In this document: positions 53,033 to 62,720 of the stretch, piece by piece | How the letters are laid out: each line of letters opens with the position of its first letter | Numbering within the stretch: the first letter of the stretch is position 1 | Origin: Rhizobium sp. R634 | GTDB taxonomy: Bacteria; Pseudomonadota; Alphaproteobacteria; Rhizobiales; Rhizobiaceae | DNA: 64,000 nt | Assembly (NCBI RefSeq): GCF_002211305.1 | Contig: NZ_LOKW01000001.1 | Span: 868,001-932,000 of the forward strand | Direction: 5' to 3' | Position numbers and translations under genes: made by a program | The notes under the pieces: model-generated | Told to the model about the DNA's origin: nothing | Seen by the model: only the letters and a program-made list of their open reading frames with translations | Databases searched by the model: none

Positions 53033-54040
53033 ATGAGCTTGCAGATGAACAGAAGATTTTTCCTGGCGACCGCCACTGCTGCGCTCGCGGCCCCGGCAAT
53101 CGTGCTTTCAAGCCGATCCGCCAGCGCTGCCGCTACGACCCTGACGCTCGGCCATGGCGCCGCTCCCGGCAATCCCAGAACCGTCGCTGCCGCTAAGTTC
53201 GCGGAACTCGTCAAGCAGAAGACCGAAGGTCGTATTCAGATCAACGTCGCAGGCGCCGAGACGCTTGGCAGCGACTCCGCGATGCTCACCAGTCTCAGGA
53301 CAGGCGCGCTGGATTTCACCGCCAACAGCCAGGGCGCAACTTCGGCGATCGTTCCAGAACTCAGCGCGCTCGGCCTGCCGTTTCTATTTGAAAACACGGA
53401 CAAGGCCGTGGCCGTCCTGAAAGGTCCGGTGGGCGCCGAGCTCAACCGGCGCTTCGAAGCGGTCGGAGTCGTACCGCTCGACTGGTGGGACAACGGCATC
53501 CGGCACCTGACGAACTCGAAGCGGAAGGTGGCTTCGCCTGCCGACCTAGCGGGCATGAAAATCAGGACGCCGGCCGATCCGATGACAATCGACATCTTCC
53601 AGGCATTGGGAGCAGGCACCGAACAGATCGCCTTCGGCGAGCTCTACATCGCTTTGCAGCAGGGCGTTGTCGACGGGCAGGAGAATCCGCTCGCCAATAT
53701 CGAAAGCTCGAAACTTCACGAGGTCAACAAATACGTCAGCCTAACCGCCCACAAATGGGAATCCACGCCGTTCCTGATGTCGAAGATCGCTGAGGCCCGC
53801 CTGGGGCCCGATTTGGAGGCGGTCAAGGCCGCGGCAAAGGAGGCGGGTGCTCTGCAGCGGAAACTCTCGAGCGAGAAGGCCGCTGAGGTGCTCGAGAGCT
53901 TCAAGAAGAACGCTGCGGTCGAGGTCATCGAGGTCGATCACGACGCTTTCGTCAAGGCGACCGCGTCCGTCGCGGACAGCTGGAAGAAGAAGCCGTTCGG
54001 CAATTTCGTCACCCAGGTGGAAGCGGCTGCGAGGGGCTGA
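53033..54040 (+). CDS. TRAP transporter periplasmic binding protein (DctP family)
   Basis: A 335-residue TRAP SBP from ATG 53033, after GGAGGATG. A Tat-like signal NRRFFLATATAALAAPAIVLSS ends about residue 37. DctP family segments: LTLGHGAAPGNPRTVAAAKFAELV, GAETLGSDSAMLTSLRTGALDFTA, the Arg-bearing GMKIRTPADP and PLANIESSKLHEVNKYVSLT. TRAP SBPs bind carboxylate-bearing ligands, so a sugar acid or organic acid is expected. Confidence 0.93.
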   Translation: MSLQMNRRFFLATATAALAAPAIVLSSRSASAAATTLTLGHGAAPGNPRTVAAAKFAELVKQKTEGRIQINVAGAETLGSDSAMLTSLRTGALDFTANSQGATSAIVPELSALGLPFLFENTDKAVAVLKGPVGAELNRRFEAVGVVPLDWWDNGIRHLTNSKRKVASPADLAGMKIRTPADPMTIDIFQALGAGTEQIAFGELYIALQQGVVDGQENPLANIESSKLHEVNKYVSLTAHKWESTPFLMSKIAEARLGPDLEAVKAAAKEAGALQRKLSSEKAAEVLESFKKNAAVEVIEVDHDAFVKATASVADSWKKKPFGNFVTQVEAAARG

Positions 54041-54067
54041 GGCTCCTACCCAAGATCCGGAGACCTC

Positions 54068-54598
54068 ATGAGCAGGTTTTATTCAGCCGTCGATCTGGTC
54101 GCCGGCATCATCGTCACCGTAGCGAGATCGGTCATCATCGTCAGCGGCATCGCGCTGACGGTGGTCACCACGGCCAATGTCATCGCTCGATATGTTTCGG
54201 CGAGCGGGGGACTTTCGTTCGCCCAGGAATTGCCGATGCTGATGTTTCCGTGGTTCATCATCGCCGGGATCATCGTTGCAGCCCATGCCGGCGGGCATAT
54301 GGCCGTCGAATGGCTCTACCAAAAGCTCGATGGCACTGCCCGGACGACGGCCCTCATCGTTGCGAATGCGATCAGCGTTGCCGCATTTCTGGTGCTGGCA
54401 TATCAGGCGACCGTGGTGGCCGAGATCGCTGGGGCTGAACACAGCCCCGTCCTGCAGCTTCCGAACAGCATCGGCTATTACTCGCTGTCGATCGGCGCGG
54501 TGCTCGTGTCCATCGTCACCCTCGCCGCGACCGTCCGCGTTCTCCGCCTCGGCTGGGATCACCGCCTAGAGATCAAGCCAGAGGAGATCGCGCTATGA
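54068..54598 (+). CDS. TRAP transporter small permease (DctQ)
   Basis: A 176-residue four-helix membrane protein: SVIIVSGIALTVVTTANVIARYV, the conserved FAQELPMLMFPWFIIAGIIVA, and two further segments. DctQ proteins pair with DctM. It overlaps the next gene by four bases (ATGA). Confidence 0.92.
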   Translation: MSRFYSAVDLVAGIIVTVARSVIIVSGIALTVVTTANVIARYVSASGGLSFAQELPMLMFPWFIIAGIIVAAHAGGHMAVEWLYQKLDGTARTTALIVANAISVAAFLVLAYQATVVAEIAGAEHSPVLQLPNSIGYYSLSIGAVLVSIVTLAATVRVLRLGWDHRLEIKPEEIAL

Positions 54599-55854
54599 CA
54601 CTTGTCATGATCGTTTCCTTTTGCATCCTCATGGTCCTCGCCGTTCCCGTCGGCTATGGGCTGATCATCGCAGCGGGGCTTGGAGTCCTGTTCAACGGTT
54701 ACGTTCCGCTCTCGGTGGTCGCCCAGCAGGTCTACGACCAGACCCAGTCCTTCCCAATGCTGGCGCTCCCGTTCTTCATGCTTGCCGGCACGCTGATGCT
54801 TGGCGGCGAACTGGGTCGTCAGCTCCTAGAGCTCGCCTCTCGCGCGATGCAGCGGTGGCGGGGCGGACCGCTTTCGACGACGGTCGTATCCTCGGTCGTC
54901 TTTGGCGGCGTATCCGGTTCGGCCGTGGCGAATGCGAGTGCGCTCGGTTCCGTTCTCATCCCCTGGCAGAAGAAGCACGGGTTTCCGCCGGCACTCTGCG
55001 CCGCCAACAATGCGACCTCCGCTGTCATCGACGTCCTCATCCCGCCGTCGATTCCAATGATCCTCTACGCTCTGATCAGCGGCGTCAGCGTCGGTGATCT
55101 GTTCATCTCCGGCATCGTTCCGGGGCTGATCATGGCGGCGAGCTTCGTGTTCGTTTGCTGGTACGTGTCAGTAAGGCGAGGGTATGCCGTCGAGGCCATT
55201 AAGGTCCGCAAGCGCGAGCTGGCGCGGCTGGCACTGCAAAGTTTCCCGGCAATCCTGCTGCCGATCCTGATCATCGTCTTTCTGCGTTCCGGCCTGGCGA
55301 CGCCGACAGAGGTCTCGGTCCTGTCGGTCGTCTACTCGCTGCTGCTCAGCATCCTCTTCTACCGTGACCTGACCTGGAAACGCTTTTGCGAGAACATGGT
55401 GGAGGCGGGCGTCGCGACGGGCGTCGTCATGCTCGTGATCATGGGCAGCGCGGCGGTCGGCTGGGTTCTGACGTTCGATCAGGCTCCGCAGCATATGGCC
55501 GAATGGGTCTCGACGCACATCTCCAGCCCGATCGTGATCATTTTGATGATGAACCTGATCATGCTGGTGGTCGGCATGCCGCTCGATATGCCGCCGGCGA
55601 TCCTCCTGCTCGGACCGATCTTCGTTCCTCTGGCCGATTCCATCGGTCTCGACCGGGTCCAGCTTGGCCTGATGATGGTGATCAACCTCGGGATCGGGCT
55701 CTACACGCCGCCGATCGGCACAACCCTGTTCATCTCGTCGTCGATCGCAAAGGCGCCGCTGGGAACGACGACCAGCGAGCTCTGGCCGTACTTCGGCATG
55801 GCCATGCTCCTCCTCCTGGCGGTCAGCTTTGTGCCGGCGCTGACGATCTACTGA
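54595..55854 (+). CDS. TRAP transporter large permease (DctM)
   Basis: A 419-residue membrane protein with about 12 segments. DctM hallmarks: FPMLALPFFMLAGTLMLGGELGRQL, VVFGGVSGSAVANASALGSVLIP, and FISGIVPGLIMAASF. Completes a Na+-driven TRAP importer with DctP and DctQ. Confidence 0.94.
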   Translation: MTLVMIVSFCILMVLAVPVGYGLIIAAGLGVLFNGYVPLSVVAQQVYDQTQSFPMLALPFFMLAGTLMLGGELGRQLLELASRAMQRWRGGPLSTTVVSSVVFGGVSGSAVANASALGSVLIPWQKKHGFPPALCAANNATSAVIDVLIPPSIPMILYALISGVSVGDLFISGIVPGLIMAASFVFVCWYVSVRRGYAVEAIKVRKRELARLALQSFPAILLPILIIVFLRSGLATPTEVSVLSVVYSLLLSILFYRDLTWKRFCENMVEAGVATGVVMLVIMGSAAVGWVLTFDQAPQHMAEWVSTHISSPIVIILMMNLIMLVVGMPLDMPPAILLLGPIFVPLADSIGLDRVQLGLMMVINLGIGLYTPPIGTTLFISSSIAKAPLGTTTSELWPYFGMAMLLLLAVSFVPALTIY

Positions 55855-55864
55855 GGAGCGTTCG

Positions 55865-57367
55865 ATGAGTGAAACATCCAAGAACGTCATCACCGTCCGA
55901 GGACTTACAAAGTCCTACGGTGCAACCTCGGTCCTCAAAGGCGTCGACTTCTCCGTTGCTCGCGGGGAGGTTCACGCGCTGCTTGGCGGTAACGGCGCCG
56001 GCAAGTCGACGATGATCAAGATCATTACGGGCGCGGCCTCGCGCAACGACGGAGAGATACGCTTCTTCGACAGCGAGGGCAGCGAACGCAGCGAGGCCGA
56101 GGGCAGGGTGAAGGTCGCCGTCGTGCACCAGGAACTTGCGCTTCTGCCGCATCTGACTGTCGCCGAAAACATTGCCCTGCCGCATCACAGGAGAGGTGCG
56201 GCCGTGTTTCGGCGTACGGCCGCGGCGGGACAGGCCTACGACGCGCTGCGTATGATCGACCAGGATTTCGCTGCCACGTCCTTGCACAGGCTAGTTGGGA
56301 GCCTCAGCCTCCACGAAGGTCAGATGGTTGAAATTGCCAGGGCTCTTTCTTCGGGTGCGGAATTGATCCTCCTCGACGAGCCGACTGCCAATCTCACCGC
56401 TCTTGAGACGGAGAGGCTGTTTGCGGTGCTGAGGCGGCTGACCCGAGATACCGGTCTGTCGGTTGTCTTCGTCTCGCACCGAATGAAGGAGATCAGGCAG
56501 ATCGCCAATGTCTGCACGATCATCCGCGACGGCCGGACCGTGGTTGATCGTCAGCCGATGGAAGAGCTGACGGACACCGGCATCATTGAAAAGATGGGGC
56601 AGGTGGCAGCCTCTCATGCACCGGAACGGGCGCTGCGGCCCGACTACCGGTCGGACGCCTTCGCTGCGACGGACACTATTACCATCGAGGAGGCAGGTTT
56701 GAGGCTGGAACTGCTGCCGGGCACCGTCCTCGGCGTGGCCGGCGCACCGGCTGGACCGGCGGCACTGATCGAAGCGCTGACAGGCGCCGCCCGGAAGAAG
56801 CGATGGAAGGTTGCGCGTGCGGGATGGCCGGGCCAGCTCCGATCGCCGCGCAAAGCCGCCCGCCTGGGAGCCGGATATGTGACCGGCGATCGCGCATCCA
56901 AGGGAGTCCTCAACAGTCTTCCGATCATCGATAACATGATGGCGTCCCGCCGCGTGACCAGAGGCGCGCTCCTCGCTGGCGGCTCTGAAGCGGGCGAATG
57001 CCTCGATCTGCTGAAGGCCTTGAAGGTGAAGGCCGCTTCCGTCTGGGATCTGCCGAGCACACTGAGCGGTGGCACGCAGCAGAAGCTTCTGCTTGCCCGC
57101 TGGCTAGGCGTGCCCTCCCGGCTGCTCGTCCTCGAGGAGCCGACCAGAGGCGTCGATATCGGAACCAAGCGAGAGATCTACCAACTCATCAGACAGATGG
57201 CCGCTTCAGGCACAGTGATCGTCTGGTGGTCCACTGAAAATGCCGAACTGCTGGAAGTCTGCGACCGCATCATCGCCTTCGACACCGAGGGGCGGTGTGC
57301 CGGCGTGATGGACCGCGACGACTTTAGTGAAGAGAAACTTGTTACCTTGACTGGAATGGCCGCATGA
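55865..57367 (+). CDS. Sugar ABC importer ATPase, CUT2 type (RbsA-like)
   Basis: A 500-residue double ATPase. Domain 1: GGNGAGKSTMIKIITGAA (Walker A), LSLHEGQMVEIARAL signature and ELILLDEPTANL. Domain 2 has the usual degenerate P-loop region (GVAGAPAGPAAL in place of GLVGAGRTEL), LSGGTQQKLLLARWL and LLVLEEPTRGVD, where the first Asp of DEPTRG is Glu. RbsA proteins are often asymmetric like this. The start is ten bases after the DctM stop, so the TRAP and ABC genes are probably one operon. Confidence 0.9.
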   Translation: MSETSKNVITVRGLTKSYGATSVLKGVDFSVARGEVHALLGGNGAGKSTMIKIITGAASRNDGEIRFFDSEGSERSEAEGRVKVAVVHQELALLPHLTVAENIALPHHRRGAAVFRRTAAAGQAYDALRMIDQDFAATSLHRLVGSLSLHEGQMVEIARALSSGAELILLDEPTANLTALETERLFAVLRRLTRDTGLSVVFVSHRMKEIRQIANVCTIIRDGRTVVDRQPMEELTDTGIIEKMGQVAASHAPERALRPDYRSDAFAATDTITIEEAGLRLELLPGTVLGVAGAPAGPAALIEALTGAARKKRWKVARAGWPGQLRSPRKAARLGAGYVTGDRASKGVLNSLPIIDNMMASRRVTRGALLAGGSEAGECLDLLKALKVKAASVWDLPSTLSGGTQQKLLLARWLGVPSRLLVLEEPTRGVDIGTKREIYQLIRQMAASGTVIVWWSTENAELLEVCDRIIAFDTEGRCAGVMDRDDFSEEKLVTLTGMAA

Positions 57368-58377
57368 CTGGGACACGGGCACATATCGCGCCGACTGAGG
57401 CGCCGGCAACACAAATCAGACAGAGGGAAAGCCTCTTTAGCGTCTACAGGACAGAGATTGCGATCGCTCTCGCAATCGTGCTGCTGGCCCTTGCGGTCGG
57501 CTCGCAGGTTCCGCAGGCGCTCACCTGGGGCAATTTTGCCAATATCACGCAGGCCGGTGCGCCTCTTATCATCATGTCGCTGGGCGTTCTGCTTGTCGTC
57601 ATCACCGGCGGTATCGACCTCTCCGTCGGCTCGGTCTTCTCCTTGACCGGCATGGTGACCGCGCAGGCGATGGCAAATGGATTTGGCGGTATCTCGGCAA
57701 GCCTGATCGGCCTCGGCGTCGGACTTGTTTTCGGGTCGATCAACGGCTTCCTCGTCACGATCGCCGGTCTGGCGCCGTTCGTCGTAACCCTCATCACCTT
57801 TGCCGTTGCCGGCTCGCTCGCTTTCATCGTCACGAACGGGCGCTCGATGCCGATCGGCGATCCTGACTTCTGGGTCCTCAACAGCGGCAGCCTGATACCC
57901 GGCGTTCCGAATTACATCCTCTTCTGCGTGATCCTTCTGATCGCAATCGAGCTCTTCCTGAAGAAGATGGTGGCTGGCCGCTGGTTCTATGCCGTCGGCA
58001 GCAGTTCGACGGCTGCCTATCTGCTTGGCATTCCGGTCAAGCGCACGAAATTCGTGGCCTACGTTGCGTCCTCGCTGCTTGCATCGTTCTCCGGCCTCCT
58101 GACGATCTCCTACATCCTCAACGCAGAATCCACCGCGGGATCAAGCCTCATGCTCCAGGCCATCGCGGCGGTCGTGATCGGCGGTGCAAGCCTGCTCGGC
58201 GGCACGGGCACCGCTGTCGGCGCGGTGCTGGGAGCTCTGATGATTACCGTCATCCAGAACGGCGTCAATCTCATCGGCATCAACAGCTTCTGGCAGGGGT
58301 CGGTCACCGGCGTCGCCATTCTCATCGCGGTCCTTATCGACCGCTTCAGCAAGTCGCGGCGGGGGGCCGCCGTTTGA
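57364..58377 (+). CDS. Sugar ABC importer permease, CUT2 type (RbsC-like)
   Basis: A 337-residue permease with about ten membrane segments after a 30-residue hydrophilic start. RbsC family segments: [46 protein letters not shown] and [24 protein letters not shown]. Overlaps the ATPase stop by four bases. Confidence 0.93.
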   Translation: MTGTRAHIAPTEAPATQIRQRESLFSVYRTEIAIALAIVLLALAVGSQVPQALTWGNFANITQAGAPLIIMSLGVLLVVITGGIDLSVGSVFSLTGMVTAQAMANGFGGISASLIGLGVGLVFGSINGFLVTIAGLAPFVVTLITFAVAGSLAFIVTNGRSMPIGDPDFWVLNSGSLIPGVPNYILFCVILLIAIELFLKKMVAGRWFYAVGSSSTAAYLLGIPVKRTKFVAYVASSLLASFSGLLTISYILNAESTAGSSLMLQAIAAVVIGGASLLGGTGTAVGAVLGALMITVIQNGVNLIGINSFWQGSVTGVAILIAVLIDRFSKSRRGAAV

Positions 58378-58411
58378 CATCAACCCGGCAAAGCCGGTCT
58401 TTGGAGGAGGA

Positions 58412-59395
58412 ATGAAAATGAAAAGCACGAAACACGCAGTAAGGTTGTTTGCCGGCGTTGCAATGGTGGCCCTTTCAATTTCGGCTGCCGCTCATGCTGA
58501 GGAAAAGAAGACAGTGGCGTACCTGGCGCCGTCGCTTGACATCTCCTACTGGCAGTGGGTCGGCTACGGCGTGAAGGAAAAGGCCAAGGAACTCGGCATG
58601 GACTATGTCGAGTACACGTCCGAAAATTCGCCGGCAAAACAGATGGACAATGCCCGCACCGCGGTGACGAAGGGCGTCGACGCCATCGTGATCGGCCCCG
58701 TGAGCTCGACGAGCACGCCGCCGCTCCTCGCATATTTGAAATCGCAGAACATCCCGATCGCCTTCGCCGGCATCGGCCCACAGCCCGGCCAGACAGACTA
58801 CACGTCGTCGGTTACGGCAAACAATTACGAGACCGGCAAGGCGCAGGGCGAATTCGTCTGCAAGCTCGCCAAGGACCGTGGTGGCAACCAGGTCGGCATG
58901 CTCTCATTGCCGCAGGATCGGGAGAACGCTCAGAAATATCTGAAGGGTGCAGAAGAGGCGTTCAAGGCGAGCGGCTGCGATCTGGCGCAGATGCTGGAGA
59001 CCCGGGGTCTTACCGTCAACGAGGCGGTCACGCAGGCCAATGACATGCTCACTGCCCATCCTGACATCAAGGCCATTTACGGCATGTATGATGAGGCCGG
59101 GACCGGCGCTGCCAAGGTGCTTCAGACCCGCGGTCTTACGGGCAAGGTCGGCATCGCGGTAGCGGACGGCAGCCCGACGACGATCTCGCTGCTGAAGTCG
59201 AACGCGATCCAGGGCATCTTCTTCCAGGAGGCGGTCGGACAGGGCATCGACGGGACGCAGCAGGTGTTCAACGCGATCTCCGGGACGCCAGTCAAGAAAG
59301 ACCTCGCTCTCGTGATGCCGCTGGTGACGGCTGACAAAGTCGACTCGCCGGAAGCGAAAGCCGTCATCGCACGGGTGTTCCCGCCAGCCAACTAG
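58412..59395 (+). CDS. Sugar ABC importer periplasmic binding protein, CUT2 type (RbsB-like)
   Basis: A 327-residue binding protein. Sec signal: [23 protein letters not shown], cut near residue 29. Mature part: [53 protein letters not shown] (in parts), and [23 protein letters not shown], of the periplasmic-binding-protein-like I fold. A GGAGGA box precedes the start. Monosaccharide or polyol ligand predicted. Confidence 0.92.
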   Translation: MKMKSTKHAVRLFAGVAMVALSISAAAHAEEKKTVAYLAPSLDISYWQWVGYGVKEKAKELGMDYVEYTSENSPAKQMDNARTAVTKGVDAIVIGPVSSTSTPPLLAYLKSQNIPIAFAGIGPQPGQTDYTSSVTANNYETGKAQGEFVCKLAKDRGGNQVGMLSLPQDRENAQKYLKGAEEAFKASGCDLAQMLETRGLTVNEAVTQANDMLTAHPDIKAIYGMYDEAGTGAAKVLQTRGLTGKVGIAVADGSPTTISLLKSNAIQGIFFQEAVGQGIDGTQQVFNAISGTPVKKDLALVMPLVTADKVDSPEAKAVIARVFPPAN

Positions 59396-59402
59396 GTGGT
59401 GC

Positions 59403-59432
59403 GGACGCCGGCTGTCTGGCCGGCGTCCTTTT
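59403..59432 (+). terminator. Intrinsic terminator after the RbsB-like gene
   Basis: Perfect ten-base stem GGACGCCGGC/GCCGGCGTCC, six-base loop, then TTTT. It lies between the binding-protein gene and the amidohydrolase; read-through or a separate start must serve the latter. Confidence 0.82.
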
Positions 59433-59458
59433 CGGCAATCTCTTGAAGGGCCGCAGGC

Positions 59459-60352
59459 ATGAAAAACCTCCCGATCATCGATCCGCATTTTCATCTGTGG
59501 GATCTCGACAACAACTACTATCCGTGGCTGTCGGACGGCGTGAAGCCGTCTGCCTTCGGCGACTATACCGCCATCAACAAGACTTACCTCATCGACGACT
59601 TTCTGGCTGACGCGAAAAATCAGAACCTCGTAAAGGCAGTCCATCTTGATGTTGGATACGATCCCAAGGATCCGGCCGGTGAGACGCGGTGGCTGCAGGG
59701 CGTGGCCGACAAGCACGGTTTTCCTCACGGCATTGTCGGATATGCCGACTTTCGTAAGCCGAACGTCGGCGATCTCCTTGACGAGCACATGTCGTGCGCG
59801 AACTTCCGCGGCATTCGGCAGTCGATGAACTACCACCAGGATCCTGCCAAGACTTACCTGACTGAATCTGGCGTTAGCCGGACACCGGAGTGGCGCAGCG
59901 GTTTCAAGCAGCTTGCCCGACGGGGTCTCAGCTTCGACCTTCAGCTCTACTACTGGCAGATGGAAGAATTTCTCGACCTCGCCCGCGATTTTCCCGACGT
60001 GCAGATCATCTTGAACCACACGGGCATGCAGGTAGACGGACCAAGCCATTTCGAGGGGTGGCGAAGTGGGATGCGCGTGCTTGCGCAGGCGCCCAATGTC
60101 GCCTGCAAAATCTCAGGTCTCGGAATGGGCGATTGGACCTGGACGGTCGAAAGCATCAGACCCTATGTCGAGGAGGCGATTGCGGCATTCGGCATCGAGA
60201 GGTGCATGTTCGCCTCGAACTTCCCGGTCGACAAGCTGTTCGGCAGCTACGACAAGATCATGGACGGCTTCAAGTCCATCACCGCCAGCTATTCTCCAAA
60301 CGAGCGCCTCGCACTGTTTTACGACAACGCCGCGCGCTTCTATCGGTTATAG
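59459..60352 (+). CDS. Amidohydrolase-2 family metal-dependent hydrolase (lactonase-like)
   Basis: A 297-residue TIM-barrel hydrolase of the family that includes sugar lactonases and 2-pyrone-4,6-dicarboxylate lactonase. N-terminal metal motif DPHFHLWD at 8-15, central QIILNHTGMQVDGP, catalytic Asp in CMFASNFPVDKLFGSYD. It fits hydrolysis of a sugar lactone made by the upstream SDR, but that link is inference. The start is 26 bases after the terminator T-run. Confidence 0.88.
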   Translation: MKNLPIIDPHFHLWDLDNNYYPWLSDGVKPSAFGDYTAINKTYLIDDFLADAKNQNLVKAVHLDVGYDPKDPAGETRWLQGVADKHGFPHGIVGYADFRKPNVGDLLDEHMSCANFRGIRQSMNYHQDPAKTYLTESGVSRTPEWRSGFKQLARRGLSFDLQLYYWQMEEFLDLARDFPDVQIILNHTGMQVDGPSHFEGWRSGMRVLAQAPNVACKISGLGMGDWTWTVESIRPYVEEAIAAFGIERCMFASNFPVDKLFGSYDKIMDGFKSITASYSPNERLALFYDNAARFYRL

Positions 60353-60654
60353 CGGCGTCCCGGGGCCGGCGTACATGTCGGCCACTCACCACCTGATCCG
60401 GTTGCATCGGCGATGCGGGCCAGGACGTTCGCACGCCACTGACACTGAATAGCGGGGTCACCGGTTCTGGCACGGCGAGAGATTTCCGGGCAAGGGTCCG
60501 ATTTGTGGCTATGGGGGTTCACGTTTAGGCCAAGAAGATCGCACAATGGATCTAAGGGAACCGGCCCGGCAGGTGAGCAAGGACGATAACGTTTGGTAGG
60601 CGTATAGCTTTCACGCAGGTTGTTTGTGGTTCTAATCCGTTCAAGGCGTGTGAC
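60353..60654. other. Gap between convergent genes
   Basis: About 300 bases between the amidohydrolase and formylglycine-enzyme stops. A GGCCGG...CGGCC imperfect hairpin is at about 60364-60384; no U-run. No gene recognised. Confidence 0.4.
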
Positions 60655-61635
60655 CTATCCGCGATCTGACCGCAAGACGGTTCTAAAACCCAAATTGCAG
60701 GCGGTCGATTCGGGGGTGTTAGACAGACGGGCGGCAATGCGATAACGCTTGCAATAACTTCTATGGCATAGATACGAGCCACCGCGCGCAACTCGGCGGT
60801 CGCCCGTTGCAGGGCCCAGAGGGTCGAGCGACGGCGATCGCGTGTAATAGTCCCTGTCGTACCAGTCCGCGCACCATTCCCACACATTGCCGATCATGTC
60901 ATACAGGCCGAAATCGCTCGGCGTATAACTTGCCACCGGTGCCGTCGCCAGCCAGCCGTCGGCACCGGTATTGCGTCCGGGAAAATTACCCTGCCAGATA
61001 TTCGCCATATGGACGCCGTCCGGTTCGAGATCGTCGCCCCAGGGAAATCTGAGGCCTTTGTGTCCGGCCCGGGCGGCATATTCCCACTCTGCTTCGCTCG
61101 GTAGGGTTCGTCCTGCCCATCTGCAATAGGCCTGTGCGTCGTCGTAGCTGACATGGACGACGGGATGCTTGCCTGAATCTTCGATGCTCGAGTGGCGGCC
61201 GAAGGGATGCCGCCAATCCGCGCCCCTCACCGTCAGCCACCAGCGCGTGTCATGATGGCCGACGAGGTCTCCACTCTCTGCCGCCACAAAGGCGGCAAAC
61301 ACCGCGGAGTCGCCTATCCTCTCCGCGTCTGTCACATAGCCCGTTGCCGCGATGAACCCTTCGAACTGGTCGTTGGTCACGCATGTGCGGTCGATCCGGA
61401 AAGGACTTATGGAGACAGTGTGGACCGGCCTCTCTCCGTCGCTCTCACGTCCTTCGCCGAATGCGTCTCCCATCTCGAATGTTCCTCCAGACAGGAGGAC
61501 ATCGTCGTGCAGGTTTTGGGCCCGGATGTCGATCGGCGCGGATACCGGGCTGCCGTTTCCAGACGAGCCCGAAGGTATCCTCTGTCCGCAGCAACAGGCC
61601 TCGTGGTTTGATTTCAGCTCCTCACTCATCGCCAT
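60655..61635 (-). CDS. Formylglycine-generating enzyme (sulfatase-maturing oxidase)
   Basis: A 326-residue FGE-sulfatase domain protein. The start ATG is 61635 or 61629. Domain starts LLSGGTFEMGDAFGEG (typical FGE VxGGxFxMG), then SEAEWEYAARAG and DMIGNVWEWCADWYD. The active-site pair is present in GGSYLCHRSYC at 285-295 (Cys290, Cys295), as in the O2/copper-dependent FGE. N-terminal 35 residues have a short cysteine cluster (EACCCG). It converts the sulfatase active-site Cys to formylglycine; the sulfatase lies two genes upstream in the same direction. Confidence 0.94.
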   Translation of the reverse strand: MAMSEELKSNHEACCCGQRIPSGSSGNGSPVSAPIDIRAQNLHDDVLLSGGTFEMGDAFGEGRESDGERPVHTVSISPFRIDRTCVTNDQFEGFIAATGYVTDAERIGDSAVFAAFVAAESGDLVGHHDTRWWLTVRGADWRHPFGRHSSIEDSGKHPVVHVSYDDAQAYCRWAGRTLPSEAEWEYAARAGHKGLRFPWGDDLEPDGVHMANIWQGNFPGRNTGADGWLATAPVASYTPSDFGLYDMIGNVWEWCADWYDRDYYTRSPSLDPLGPATGDRRVARGGSYLCHRSYCKRYRIAARLSNTPESTACNLGFRTVLRSDRG

Positions 61636-61673
61636 CCTGTTCGGCCTCGATCCGGCACGCCAATCATCTCACG

Positions 61674-62672
61674 TCAAATCATGGTGCGGCCGTCGGGATC
61701 GAAACGGTAAACCCGTCCCTTGGGGCCAACTGCGATATTGTGCCCCGAAGCGATAGCGCTTCGTCCGCCAAGGCGAACAGTCAGGCTTTCCTCGTCGTCG
61801 AGATCGACATAGACGAAGGTGTCCGCGCCAAGGTGCTCGACATGCGTGACCTGCCCACGCCACGGGCCGTCGGCCTGCGGTTCGAGATGTTCCGGCCGAA
61901 TGCCGATGCGCGCTCCGCCGAAATGCTCCGCATTGGAACGCGTCAGGAAATTCATCTTTGGTGACCCGATGAAGCCGGCGACAAATTCGCTTTTCGGATG
62001 GTCGTAAAGCTCCATGGGCGTGCCGACCTGCTCGATGATGCCTCCGTTCAGAACGACGATCTTGTCGGCCATCGTCATCGCCTCGACTTGGTCGTGCGTC
62101 ACGTAGATCATCGTCGTGTCCGGCAATTGGCTCTTCAGCGTGGTCAGCTCAAGCCGCATCTGGACGCGCAAGGCCGCATCCAGGTTGCTCAGCGGCTCGT
62201 CGAAGAGGAAGATGTTCGGATCGCGGATGATGGCGCGGCCGATCGCGACACGCTGCCGCTGTCCGCCGGACAAAGCCTTCGGAAGCCGATCGAGATAGTC
62301 GCTCAGATGCAGCTTCCGGGCGACGGTTTCAACCTTGCGGCGCTGCTCTTCTTTGGAAACGCCAGCAATCCGCAAGGGATAGGCGATGTTCTTGAACACG
62401 CTCATATGGGGATAAAGAGCATAGCTCTGGAAAACCATCGCGATCCGGCGCTTGGCGGGCGCGAGGTCGTTCACGACCTTGCCATCAATGGAAATCGTCC
62501 CGTGAGACACACCCTCCAAGCCGGATATGCAGCGCAGCAATGTGGATTTGCCGCAGCCGGACGGACCGACGAAGACGACGAATTCGCCTGTCTCGATCGT
62601 AAGGTTGATATCGGTGAGCACGGGAAATGCGCCGTAGTTTTTGTAAAGATTTGCGATCTCGATGGTCGACAT
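61674..62672 (-). CDS. Sugar ABC importer ATPase (UgpC/MalK type)
   Basis: A 332-residue CUT1-class ATPase: Walker [11 protein letters not shown]-loop [48 protein letters not shown], and the TOBE domain IGIRPEHLEP. It is between sulfatase and FGE genes, with gaps of about 40-50 bases each side. The other parts of its importer are not in this window, so they are probably upstream of the sulfatase (beyond 64000). Confidence 0.93.
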   Translation of the reverse strand: MSTIEIANLYKNYGAFPVLTDINLTIETGEFVVFVGPSGCGKSTLLRCISGLEGVSHGTISIDGKVVNDLAPAKRRIAMVFQSYALYPHMSVFKNIAYPLRIAGVSKEEQRRKVETVARKLHLSDYLDRLPKALSGGQRQRVAIGRAIIRDPNIFLFDEPLSNLDAALRVQMRLELTTLKSQLPDTTMIYVTHDQVEAMTMADKIVVLNGGIIEQVGTPMELYDHPKSEFVAGFIGSPKMNFLTRSNAEHFGGARIGIRPEHLEPQADGPWRGQVTHVEHLGADTFVYVDLDDEESLTVRLGGRSAIASGHNIAVGPKGRVYRFDPDGRTMI

Positions 62673-62720
62673 GGGTCCGCCTCGTGTTCGATTGAATGAA
62701 GCTGCGCTTCCGCTCGGCGG

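Noticed and set aside
58904-60049. A 381-codon minus-strand frame opposite the RbsB-like and amidohydrolase genes
   Set aside because: Antisense shadow; the terminator at 59403 and both real genes are on the plus strand.
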